DNA of 47,677 bases from Desulfobacteraceae bacterium (lineage in GTDB: Bacteria; Desulfobacterota; Desulfobacteria; Desulfobacterales; Desulfobacteraceae), in NCBI GenBank assembly GCA_004796375.1, contig QZLA01000302.1, forward strand, positions 1 through 47,677. The letters are read 5' to 3'. Under the pieces are notes generated by a model. It ran no database searches, was not told the DNA's origin, and saw nothing but the letters and a program-made list of their open reading frames with translations. Below are positions 9,083 through 17,588 of the stretch, in pieces. Numbering within the stretch: the stretch's first letter is position 1; each line of letters starts with the position of its first letter. Position numbers and translations under genes: made by a program.

Positions 9083-10839
9083 CTTAATTCCCTCATTTTT
9101 TCAAGAATATCTTCAGAAGCCATGGGCAGACCAGTAACAAAGTTGAGTTTGACCACCGGGCGCTGCAGGAAATTGATGATAAAATCTGCAAACTGGCCGG
9201 TGAAATTTAGCTCAGGGACCAGCAGGGTGTTGCACCGGTCGGCAAACACCTTGAGTTTTTCTTCAGGAAATGGCGAAATCATGATGCTCGAGAAGGAAGC
9301 CGCCTTGATGCCCTCTGCCCTTGCTGCGTCAACCGCTTCCCTGGCCGCTCCTGCAGATGATCCCCAAGAGATGACCCCGATATCCAGATCACCGTCATCC
9401 CCGCTGATGACCACATCAGGTGCTTCATCCAGTGCGTTCCCGTGTTTGACAAACCGTTTGCGGGTCATTTTTTCATGGGTGTCACTGTCATAGGCAGGCC
9501 TGCCGTTTTCATCATGCTCCAGGCCAGTGGAAAAATACATACCATCAGGTGTGCCTGGTATGGTTCTTGGGGAGATCCCTGACCCAGTGATCCTATATCG
9601 CTGGTATCCATTGAGCTGATCAGGTTCCGGGGCGATATTTGCAGATAAAAACGACGGATTGATGGGTTTGGGCACATCAATATTCCTAATGCTGTTGGAC
9701 AAAAAGAAATCCAGCAGAAGAACAACCAGGGTCTGGTATTTTTCAGCCAGATAAAAAGCGAGCGCTGTTGCCTCGTAGCAGTCTGTGGTATCCACAGGAG
9801 CAAGGACAATGCGCGGCGCATCCCCATGACCGCCGGCCACTGCAATGTTGAAATCACTCTGTTCGGTTTTGGTCGGCAGTCCGGTGCACGGCCCCCCTCT
9901 CATGGAATTCACAATAACCGCAGGGATTTCAGACATGACCGCCAGGCCCGTGAATTCCGTCATCAGGCTGAATCCTGGGCCAGAGGTGGCCGTCATGGCC
10001 CGTTTTCCACCAAATCCGGCACCGATGACCGCACCGATGGCTGAAATTTCATCTTCGGTCTGAAGCATGATCCCGCCGGTTTTGGGCAGCTCCTTTCCCA
10101 TGATTTCCATGATTTTAGTGGCCGGTGTGATGGGGTAACCCGCATAAAATGAGATATTGCTGTCAATTGCAGCCCGGGCAACAGACTGGTTGCCGTTGAT
10201 AATGAGCTTGTCTTCAGGTGGGGCCGGTTCAGTGCCTTTGAATGAGTATTCATCAATCTTTTTAATGTTTTCACCGGTCCAGTTGTAGCCCAGTACAAAC
10301 GAGTCAATGTTATTATCAATGATGATCTGCTTTTTTGAGGCATACCGGTTCTGGATCGCGGTAACAAAATCATCCTTGGGGATTTCCATTAAACATGCCA
10401 TGGCACCAAGCGAGACCATGTTCCGCCCACGGCTGTTACCCGCGGCCTCATGGGCAAGCTGGGTCAGGGGAATCCCGTAAAGGGTAACACCGGGTTCAGC
10501 CATGCCGGCGACGCTCTGGTCCTCTTCGTGAAAACTGGCCGGCTGGTTGTCATATATTAAAATGCCGTCGGGTTTCAGGAATCCGAGTTGGGAGATGGCG
10601 TGTTTATCGTTCAGGGCGATCAGAACGTCCGCATATTTACCGGGTGAATAGATGGGGTTTAAATTGACCCGGGTATGCGCGACACACTTGCCAAACCCCC
10701 TGATTTCTGCGGGATAGGAGTCAAATGACATGATTTCATACCCCTGGGAACTCATGAATCGTGCCAGGATCTCACCGGCTGAGATGGTTCCCTCTCCTGC
10801 ACTGCCGCAAATTTCGATCACAATATCAAAAGTGTTCAT
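9079..10839 (-). CDS. korA: 2-oxoacid:ferredoxin oxidoreductase, fused gamma-alpha subunit
   Basis: Partner of KorB. Residues 1 to about 185 form the gamma domain (EICGSAGEGTISAGEILARF, DSYPAEIRGFGKCVAHTRVN). Residues from about 210 on form the alpha/pyrimidine-binding domain (NGNQSVARAAIDSNISFYAGYPITPATKIME, QTEDEISAIGAVIGAGFGGKRAMTATSGPG). The late motif GLEHDENGRP is typical of KorA-type enzymes. The protein has 586 residues, normal for the fusion. GGAGAT precedes the ATG. The gene starts three bases behind a small flavoprotein gene. Substrate preference (2-oxoglutarate) is inferred from architecture. In a sulfate reducer with an oxidative TCA cycle this enzyme would replace 2-oxoglutarate dehydrogenase. 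Confidence 0.88.
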   Translation of the reverse strand: MNTFDIVIEICGSAGEGTISAGEILARFMSSQGYEIMSFDSYPAEIRGFGKCVAHTRVNLNPIYSPGKYADVLIALNDKHAISQLGFLKPDGILIYDNQPASFHEEDQSVAGMAEPGVTLYGIPLTQLAHEAAGNSRGRNMVSLGAMACLMEIPKDDFVTAIQNRYASKKQIIIDNNIDSFVLGYNWTGENIKKIDEYSFKGTEPAPPEDKLIINGNQSVARAAIDSNISFYAGYPITPATKIMEIMGKELPKTGGIMLQTEDEISAIGAVIGAGFGGKRAMTATSGPGFSLMTEFTGLAVMSEIPAVIVNSMRGGPCTGLPTKTEQSDFNIAVAGGHGDAPRIVLAPVDTTDCYEATALAFYLAEKYQTLVVLLLDFFLSNSIRNIDVPKPINPSFLSANIAPEPDQLNGYQRYRITGSGISPRTIPGTPDGMYFSTGLEHDENGRPAYDSDTHEKMTRKRFVKHGNALDEAPDVVISGDDGDLDIGVISWGSSAGAAREAVDAARAEGIKAASFSSIMISPFPEEKLKVFADRCNTLLVPELNFTGQFADFIINFLQRPVVKLNFVTGLPMASEDILEKMRELR

Positions 10840-10842
10840 GGT

Positions 10843-11901
10843 TTAGAAATCTCCATCAGGATTCGGGTTTTCATCAGTATCATCCCACCAGGATGTTTTG
10901 ATTTTCACCCCTTCAAGGTCAAAGTACTTCTGAGGTGCCAGCCGCGTCACCTGGTTTGCACCTAGAAGGTTCAAAGCCGCGATTTCTCCTTGGGTTTCGG
11001 CATTGGTCCAGCCGATAGTGGTCTGATAAACTTTAAGTATGGGATTAAAAATCTGGGCACAGCTGCCGCAGGCGTATACATCCTGAAATCTGGTCCTGAG
11101 GTATTCGTTGACCAGTATCCCATGATCAATGTCAAAGCCTTTTTTGCAGGCAAAATCGATATTGGGGGTCATCCCGGAAAATGCAAACACCTGATCACAA
11201 TAGTGTTCCTCAATCTCATTGCGGGCATGGTTCAGCGTAGCCACCTGGTACCCGCCATCCGCATCTTGTATGGATTGAATCCGGTCGTTAACCATGATGC
11301 GGATACCTTTAGGTTCAAGTGAGGCTGTAATTCGATCAACCATGTCACTGTCCAGAACAAAGGGCCAGAATGCCTGGGGATACAGGATCAGGGTTGCGGC
11401 TTTTCCCATACTGATCAGCATGTCTATGAACTTGAAGCCCACCAGGTCTCCGCCGAGAACCAGAAACTGCTGTGCGTCATGAATACACTGTTTATGGGTT
11501 TTGGCTTCGTGAAAATCGGTGATCGATTTCAGGTAGGGCATAAACTGAGTCATATAAGGGCTGGGAGAAGGTTTAGAGCCGCTGGCAATAATCAGTTTGG
11601 TATAGTTGATTTTTTCCATATGAGACAGGAAAATAATTTTTTGATCCGGGTCAATGGACTGAATGTGCTGTCCGAGCCTGAGACGCGTGTTGTCAAAGGA
11701 GAGATCTTCATGAATAAATAGTTCGTCCTCCTCAATCCTGCCGGAGATATAACTGCAGAGCCTGGGTTTGGAGTAAAATCCAACCGATTCATCGGAAATG
11801 ATGGTAATCCGGGATTCGGGGTCATTTTTCCTCAGGGTGTTTAGTGCGGCATTGCCGGCAGGACCGTTGCCTGCAATGACATAGTGGTCATTTGATGCCA
11901 T
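10843..11901 (-). CDS. Small FAD-dependent oxidoreductase with altered nucleotide motifs
   Basis: A 352-residue member of the pyridine-nucleotide-disulfide/rubredoxin-reductase superfamily. The N-terminal FAD motif GNGPAG (residues 11-16) is intact. The central NAD(P)H motif reads GGDLVGFK (150-157), where relatives have GGGxxGxE. The C-terminal FAD motif reads YACGSCAQI (277-284), where relatives have GDCA. Both changes are clear in the DNA. The C-terminus is acidic (DDTDENPNPDGDF). It sits between the GltD-like gene and korA, with GGAGG before the ATG, so it is probably expressed with the oxoacid oxidoreductase. It may move electrons between Kor and another carrier, or have lost NAD(P)H binding and serve a structural role. 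The specific reaction is unknown. Confidence 0.75.
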   Translation of the reverse strand: MASNDHYVIAGNGPAGNAALNTLRKNDPESRITIISDESVGFYSKPRLCSYISGRIEEDELFIHEDLSFDNTRLRLGQHIQSIDPDQKIIFLSHMEKINYTKLIIASGSKPSPSPYMTQFMPYLKSITDFHEAKTHKQCIHDAQQFLVLGGDLVGFKFIDMLISMGKAATLILYPQAFWPFVLDSDMVDRITASLEPKGIRIMVNDRIQSIQDADGGYQVATLNHARNEIEEHYCDQVFAFSGMTPNIDFACKKGFDIDHGILVNEYLRTRFQDVYACGSCAQIFNPILKVYQTTIGWTNAETQGEIAALNLLGANQVTRLAPQKYFDLEGVKIKTSWWDDTDENPNPDGDF

Positions 11902-11927
11902 GGTTCCTCCGTAATTCCCTCAATCAT

Positions 11928-13673
11928 CTATTCAAAAGATTCTGATGCAAGATCGACTTCGACCAGTTCTGTTTTATGAACACTGATACAATCCATTGGA
12001 CAGACCTCAAGACATTTACCGCAGCGAATGCACTTGGAATTGTCTATCGATATTGCTGTTGCTTGGTTCCAGTATTGGGATGTTTCATAGGACTGGTACG
12101 CCCCACTGTCTTCAAACACAATCCCTTTGACCATCTTAATGCAGTCCTTGGGCATAACGTCAATGCATGCGGAACAGTAGATACATCTTTGGGGATCGAT
12201 TTCATATCTCAGGTTGCACAGGTAGCATCTTTTGGATTCTTCGTACGCCTGCTCGGTGTTGAATCCGGATTCCACCTCAGCAGTGAGCTGTGCTTTCCGC
12301 TCTGACAGACCGATGGTATCCATTGCAGTTCTTGAAATGAAGTCAAATGAACGGTCCCGATCCGTGGTGCTGCAGGGTTCAATCCGCACCATTTTTTTCT
12401 TCCGGACAATCCCGGTCAGATAGTGATCCACCTCTTGAGCACACCGTTTTCCATCGGCAATGGCATGGATGACATCACTGGAGCCGGATACAAAATCACC
12501 GGCTGAGAAGTATCCCTCCATGGTCAGGGATTGCTGCGCGCGGTTAAAGATCACCTCCTTGTCCGGCGTTTGACCCAATGCGGCAATAATCGTGTCCGCC
12601 GGGATGACAAATTCGGAGTTTTCGATGGGTACCGAGACACGATATGGTGACCGATCGGTTTGCTCCAGCCGTGTTCTTAAAAATTCAATTCCTGTCACCC
12701 GGCCGTTTTCACCAATGATGCGATTGGGCTGCATCAGGCCGTGCAGGCCGATATGTTCATACTGGGCCTCAACCTTTTCATGGGCGTCAATCCGCATCAG
12801 CTCAACCGTTTTCCGCATATGGATATCCACCTGTGATGCACCGAGTCTGACTGCGGAGCGGGCGCAATCCACAGCAGTGAACCCGGCACCGATCACGACG
12901 GTTTTTTCTCCCACGTAGGGGGTTTGCCCGGCATTGACCATTTTCATGAAATCAAGGCCGTTGTAGACATTTTCCAGGCCCTCACCCGCTACCTCAAGGG
13001 TTCTGGGTTTCATACATCCGATGGCTGCAACGATGGCATCATAAATATCGTGAAGATCTTCCAGGTTGATATCTTTTCCGATCATGGTCGAGGTGTGAAG
13101 ATCAATGCCGAGTCTGAGAATATTTTCGATCTCAGAAAGCAGAAGGTTGCGGGGCAGCCTGAATTCCGGTATGCCATACATGAGCATGCCTCCGGGTTTT
13201 TCTTCAGACTCATAAATCGTGACCTTGTGCCCCATAACTGCCAGCTCATGGGCCACAGCAAGACCGGCCGGCCCGGATCCGATCACGGCTACTTTTTTTC
13301 CAGTCGGCGTATACAAGCCCTCGATGATCCGGTGCATGGGTGATTTCAGGTCTGCACAGGATCGTTTGAGGTAACAGATGGCCACGGAATCGCCATTGTT
13401 GTCGTTACCATGCCTGCACGCCTCTTCACAGGGTCTGGAGCAGATCCGGCCCAGAACTCCGGGCAGGATGTTGCATGCCCGGTTTATCTCATAGGCCCGC
13501 CCGTATTTTTCCTCGTAGATATCCCTGATATACCCCGGCACATTGGTTTTTGCAGGGCATGCCTCTTGACAGGGGATACTTTTTTCAACCTGGGAAAAAT
13601 CCCGGACATCATCCGAAAAATAGGGGGATGATGCTGACGAATGATCTTGTTTGAATTGAGTGGATGATTTCAA
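11928..13673 (-). CDS. GltD-like NAD(P)/FAD oxidoreductase with C-terminal ferredoxin domains
   Basis: 581 residues. The N-terminal Cys-rich Fer4_20 region (CQEACPAK at 35-42, CSRPCEEAC at 78-86) is as in glutamate synthase small subunit and NfnB-type proteins. An FAD motif GSGPAG (132-137) and an NAD(P) motif IGAGFTAVDCARS (from 261) follow. Then come CYLC (483-486), CIYCSACIDVMPKDC (497-511) and the complete 4Fe-4S motif CIRCGKCLEVCP (548-559). In the middle motif, Met 507 occupies the place of the fourth Cys. The start is a TTG at 13673, well placed behind GAGGAAG. As no gltB is nearby and korAB follow, it more likely links ferredoxin to NAD(P)(H) for the oxoacid oxidoreductase than makes glutamate (inference). 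Confidence 0.8.
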   Translation of the reverse strand: MKSSTQFKQDHSSASSPYFSDDVRDFSQVEKSIPCQEACPAKTNVPGYIRDIYEEKYGRAYEINRACNILPGVLGRICSRPCEEACRHGNDNNGDSVAICYLKRSCADLKSPMHRIIEGLYTPTGKKVAVIGSGPAGLAVAHELAVMGHKVTIYESEEKPGGMLMYGIPEFRLPRNLLLSEIENILRLGIDLHTSTMIGKDINLEDLHDIYDAIVAAIGCMKPRTLEVAGEGLENVYNGLDFMKMVNAGQTPYVGEKTVVIGAGFTAVDCARSAVRLGASQVDIHMRKTVELMRIDAHEKVEAQYEHIGLHGLMQPNRIIGENGRVTGIEFLRTRLEQTDRSPYRVSVPIENSEFVIPADTIIAALGQTPDKEVIFNRAQQSLTMEGYFSAGDFVSGSSDVIHAIADGKRCAQEVDHYLTGIVRKKKMVRIEPCSTTDRDRSFDFISRTAMDTIGLSERKAQLTAEVESGFNTEQAYEESKRCYLCNLRYEIDPQRCIYCSACIDVMPKDCIKMVKGIVFEDSGAYQSYETSQYWNQATAISIDNSKCIRCGKCLEVCPMDCISVHKTELVEVDLASESFE

Positions 13674-13699
13674 TGGCTTCCTCTTTATATCTTAAGGGT

Positions 13700-15115
13700 T
13701 TAACCACATTTTTCCATTAAATTTGCTGCGGTACTGATCTCAATAAAAGAGGCACCCTGTTTGGCTCCGAAATGGCCTGCAAGAACGATAATCAGGGTAT
13801 CCTCGGAAAACTGGTTTTCTTCAATAAGCCGGCAGATCGATTTTCGCAACGGTTCCACAGAAGTGATATCAGGCACGATATAATCCGCGTAAACGCCAAA
13901 AGAGAGGGCGAGTTGGCGCATGACCCGCTTGTCATAGACCTGGGCGTATATCGGGTTGTCACCCCGGTAGGCGGACAGTGCCCGGATGGAGGTTCCGGTA
14001 ACAGAGTCGGCCACGATGGCTTTGGTGCTCAGTCTCAATGCCGCTTTCACGGCAGCCTTGGCCAGGTAGGCTGTAATCTTGTTATCCGTTGTATAGGGAA
14101 TATCGATAAATGAACTTTTTTTATTTTCAACCTCCTGGGCGATTTTGGCCATGGTTCTGACAGCGACCTCCGGGTATTTCCCATTGGCCGTCTCACCGGA
14201 AAGCATCAATGCGTCGGCATGATCGAGACAGGCATTGGCAACATCTGATACTTCCGCACGCGTGGGTCTAGGAGACTGAATCATTGAATGGAGCATCTGT
14301 GTGGCCACAATCACAGGTTTTCGCCGCTCAATACATGTCTGAGCGATCTGCTTCTGAATCATGGGAATCTGTTCTGTAGGGATTTCAACGGCCAAATCCC
14401 CCCTGGCGATCATGACACCATAAGCATGGTCGAGAATCTCATATAGATTCTCAACCCCTTGACTGTTTTCAATCTTGGCAATGATTTTGATGGGACTGTT
14501 TTTCCGGTCCAGAATGTTTTGCACGGCAATTACATCGTCCGGGTCCCTGACAAATGAGTGGGCAATAAAATCCAGATCATTGTCAGCGGCAAACTCAATA
14601 AATCCGATATCTTTCTGACTCAGTGCCGGCAGTTTAACGTGGACCGATGGAATATTCACACTTTTGCGCCCGTATATGGTTCCGTCGTTTTCAACATAGC
14701 ACAGCAGGTGATCGTCTTCCTTTTCCATGACGGCCAGTGCGATATACCCGTCATCGATGAGTATGGAACTGCCGACCGGTACGTCATCGACAAATTTAGA
14801 GTAGGAGACATATACCGTATCCCCTTCAGACTCCTTATCAGGATCTCCCATGATCTTGATATAATCCCCATACTTCACTGAAATCGGGTGTTGGGCCGGA
14901 CATGTCCTGATCTCAGGTCCCTTGGTATCCAGCAATATGGCGATGTGTTCAGATACTTTCCGGGTATTGGCGATCACTTCAAGTGCATCATCATAGGTCA
15001 TGTGTGCCGTGTTCAGACGAACAACGTTCATGCCAGCTTTATAAAGACGCTGGATAAACTCCGGTTCGCAGTTAAGGTTGGAAATGGTGGCGACAATTTT
15101 GGTTTTCCGCTTCAT
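13700..15115 (-). CDS. pyk: Pyruvate kinase
   Basis: Converts phosphoenolpyruvate and ADP to pyruvate and ATP. The 471-residue protein has the family hallmarks MIARGDLAVEIPTEQIP and ATQMLHSMIQSPRPTRAEVSDVANA, the N-terminal KIVATISN with RLNTAH, and the C-terminal regulatory-like domain. The start overlaps the holA stop in a TAATG arrangement, so translation is probably coupled. The GltD-like gene follows 26 bases downstream. Its position between a replication gene and redox genes looks like operon crowding more than functional linkage. Confidence 0.96.
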   Translation of the reverse strand: MKRKTKIVATISNLNCEPEFIQRLYKAGMNVVRLNTAHMTYDDALEVIANTRKVSEHIAILLDTKGPEIRTCPAQHPISVKYGDYIKIMGDPDKESEGDTVYVSYSKFVDDVPVGSSILIDDGYIALAVMEKEDDHLLCYVENDGTIYGRKSVNIPSVHVKLPALSQKDIGFIEFAADNDLDFIAHSFVRDPDDVIAVQNILDRKNSPIKIIAKIENSQGVENLYEILDHAYGVMIARGDLAVEIPTEQIPMIQKQIAQTCIERRKPVIVATQMLHSMIQSPRPTRAEVSDVANACLDHADALMLSGETANGKYPEVAVRTMAKIAQEVENKKSSFIDIPYTTDNKITAYLAKAAVKAALRLSTKAIVADSVTGTSIRALSAYRGDNPIYAQVYDKRVMRQLALSFGVYADYIVPDITSVEPLRKSICRLIEENQFSEDTLIIVLAGHFGAKQGASFIEISTAANLMEKCG

Positions 15116-16308
15116 TATGGGCTATCCTTTATACATGCCTGGACTAAGAACTGTTTCAGGTTAAGCTCGGGATCAGTGTTCGAAGATTTTAGTTTATAAT
15201 CCATATCGCTCAGCAGAGAGAACAAATGAATTAATTCAGTTAAAGAAAACTTGTCTGACTTAAGAAAATTCTGAAATACAGGATAGGGATTTTTAGCTGC
15301 TGAGGCAAGGAAAAGATCGCTTGATTTGGATTTTTCTTTAAAATTGTCCTTTTCCTGGAGCAGCTTCTCATAAGAAAGGACCGCAGCAAGGGTATGGGAT
15401 TTAAAGCGGTTGAAATCGTACCCTGCTGTCCACAAAGGTCTTTGCATGTCATTGTGAACACAGATGATACTTTTGATATACATGATCTTTCTGAACTGAT
15501 TGGTCAATGCCGCCAGGATTTGGAGTGGGTGAAAACCTTCTGCCAGAAGCGCATCCATGGATTCGATACTCTTGGAAAGATGCCGGTCCAATACATGGTT
15601 GGTCAGAACATACAAGGGATCGGTCCGGGTTTTTTTGATAACCGGATCGATGTGGTGAGCCTGTATGACAGGGTCATCGCCGGAAAAAAGAATCAGTTTA
15701 TCCATACCATCAATAACAGTATCAAGATCATACCCAACCCTTTCGATCACCGTTTCAAATTCCTTGTCCCCCATCCGTTTCTTGGATCTGGACAACCGTT
15801 TGCTGACAATGGATTTAAAAATATGTTTCTTTTCTTTGATGTCAGCCATCCGGTTGCCCTGGGGAATGGTGCAGTCAACGACCAGGCCGGACTGGTCTAT
15901 CGATTTGAATAACCCCTTTCGCTTGTCAATACCGGGTATTGACATCAGTAGAAAATGATCTTCAGGAAAACCGGTCTTGACAAGGGATGAAAATGACTCA
16001 AGAAGCTCCTTGGACAGTTTTCCGGGTTCAAACAGCGGGATATCTTTCAGGACAACCAGTTTTTTTTCAGATAAAAAGGAGAAGGTCGATAAGGATTCCA
16101 TGACCATGCCCAGGTTGATATCATCCCCGTGAAAGGTTTCGGTCACCGGCCGGGGCGCATCCCCCTCCCCTTCCAGACGCTTGAGAATGAAATCAAGGAT
16201 TCCCTTTCTGAGAAATGCATTTCCATAAACCAGAACGACACTGGGAAACTGATCCGGAGATAAGGCAGAAACAAACGCGTCAATTCCGTTGTATTTAATT
16301 TGTGTCAT
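15115..16308 (-). CDS. holA: DNA polymerase III delta subunit
   Basis: HolA is the clamp-loader subunit that opens the sliding clamp. The 397-residue protein has the poorly conserved but recognisable layout: an N-terminal VVLVYGNAFLRKGILDFILKRL, then LSTFSFLSEKKLVVLKDIPLF near residues 72-92, and a helical C-terminal collar domain (HPLQILAALTNQFRKIMYIK). It is somewhat longer than E. coli HolA (343). GAGGCGG precedes the ATG. The start lies 14 bases inside the end of lgt and the stop overlaps pyk. Confidence 0.85.
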   Translation of the reverse strand: MTQIKYNGIDAFVSALSPDQFPSVVLVYGNAFLRKGILDFILKRLEGEGDAPRPVTETFHGDDINLGMVMESLSTFSFLSEKKLVVLKDIPLFEPGKLSKELLESFSSLVKTGFPEDHFLLMSIPGIDKRKGLFKSIDQSGLVVDCTIPQGNRMADIKEKKHIFKSIVSKRLSRSKKRMGDKEFETVIERVGYDLDTVIDGMDKLILFSGDDPVIQAHHIDPVIKKTRTDPLYVLTNHVLDRHLSKSIESMDALLAEGFHPLQILAALTNQFRKIMYIKSIICVHNDMQRPLWTAGYDFNRFKSHTLAAVLSYEKLLQEKDNFKEKSKSSDLFLASAAKNPYPVFQNFLKSDKFSLTELIHLFSLLSDMDYKLKSSNTDPELNLKQFLVQACIKDSP

Positions 16309-17065
16309 GCCGCCTCTTGAACAGTATGATCATTAAAATAATGCCGGCCAGGGCAACCAGGAGGCTGATCCCCTGTGAGGTGCTCAGATAGCCATTTAAT
16401 AGAGTTCCTCTGTAATCCCCTCTGAAATACTCTATGGTCGATCTCAGAACCGCGTAAAGAATAAGGTAGGTGATGGTGACCATTCCGTTAAATCTCTTAT
16501 GTATTGACACTCCGATCAGTACAGCAAAAATAAAGAGATTTGAAGCGACAGAATAGAGTTGGGTCGGGTGAAGGTGGACGTGTTGGGGTGCCAATGTCAG
16601 CGGGTGGGTAAAACATACGGCAAAAAATGCACTGGTGGGCTTACCGTAACAGCACCCTGCAAAAAAGCACCCGATCCGTCCAATGGCATGGCCAAGGGCG
16701 ATTCCGGGAAAAACAATATCACCCATCAGCAGCGGGTTGATCTGTTTCAATCTCAGGTAAAACAACGCGCTCGCTACGGCTGCGATAAAGCCGCCGTAAA
16801 ACACCAGCCCACCGTTCCAAATTTTAAAAACATCGATCCAGCTGTTTTTAAATGCCTCATATTCGATAATCACATAAAGCCCCCTTGAGCCGATCAATGC
16901 AGCAATCAGGATAATGAAAAACAGATCTGTAACGATTTCGGTTTTTACCTGGTTGCTGGAGGCGATTTTCTTTGAAAGCGTCAGGGCTGCAAAAAAACCA
17001 ATGGCAATAAACAGCCCGTATGTATACAAGGTTACAGGACCGGCTTTAAAGAGTACGGGAAACAT
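16295..17065 (-). CDS. lgt: Prolipoprotein diacylglyceryl transferase
   Basis: Lgt attaches diacylglycerol to the lipobox cysteine of prolipoproteins in the inner membrane. It has 256 residues and about seven hydrophobic segments. The signature GHAIGRIGCFFAGCCYGKP is present, together with LHPTQLY and the late SIEYFRGDYRG. lspA, the next enzyme of lipoprotein maturation, lies directly upstream (7-base gap), so the pair is functionally coherent. A likely lipoprotein substrate lies in this window (BON protein at 36174). Confidence 0.96.
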   Translation of the reverse strand: MFPVLFKAGPVTLYTYGLFIAIGFFAALTLSKKIASSNQVKTEIVTDLFFIILIAALIGSRGLYVIIEYEAFKNSWIDVFKIWNGGLVFYGGFIAAVASALFYLRLKQINPLLMGDIVFPGIALGHAIGRIGCFFAGCCYGKPTSAFFAVCFTHPLTLAPQHVHLHPTQLYSVASNLFIFAVLIGVSIHKRFNGMVTITYLILYAVLRSTIEYFRGDYRGTLLNGYLSTSQGISLLVALAGIILMIILFKRRHDTN

Positions 17066-17072
17066 AGGGTCA

Positions 17073-17576
17073 CTAAAGATCCGGTAGCTTGTTAAACAAA
17101 ATGTGATAGATCAGTATTGCCATCCCGATACTGATGGCTGAATCGGCAATATTGAATGCAGGCCAGTGCCATGGGCCGTCAAATGCTCCGAGGTAGAAAT
17201 CAAGAAAATCAACCACCTGTCCAAAACGGATCCGATCAATCAAGTTGCCTGCTGCACCTGAAAAAATCAGTGCAAATGCATAGGAAAGAAAACAATGTTC
17301 CCTGGCGGTTCTGAAAAACATGAACAGCACGATACCGGCGATTATAGCGGACAAAAATATAAAAACGAATTTTCTGACCATCAGCGATTGACCGGCAAAG
17401 AAACCAAACGCTCCGCCGGGATTCAGGATATAAGTGAGGGAAAAAAGATTTTGGATCACCTCAACAGACTCGTGAAGCTTGAGTCGTGTTTGAACCAGGT
17501 GCTTGGTCACCTGGTCAGCAATGATAATCACACTGCTGACCAGGCATAACCGGGATATCGGTGAGTTTAGAATCAT
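17073..17576 (-). CDS. lspA: Lipoprotein signal peptidase (signal peptidase II)
   Basis: LspA cleaves the signal peptide of lipid-modified prolipoproteins. The protein has 167 residues and four hydrophobic segments. The two catalytic aspartates lie in GNLIDRIRFGQVVDFL and FNIADSAISIG. N-terminal IIADQVTKHLV is typical. It is 12 bases behind ileS, a very common ileS-lspA order in bacteria, and 7 bases ahead of lgt. No strong ribosome-binding site is seen, so coupling to ileS is likely. Confidence 0.97.
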   Translation of the reverse strand: MILNSPISRLCLVSSVIIIADQVTKHLVQTRLKLHESVEVIQNLFSLTYILNPGGAFGFFAGQSLMVRKFVFIFLSAIIAGIVLFMFFRTAREHCFLSYAFALIFSGAAGNLIDRIRFGQVVDFLDFYLGAFDGPWHWPAFNIADSAISIGMAILIYHILFNKLPDL

Positions 17577-17588
17577 CGGGTCAGTGGC

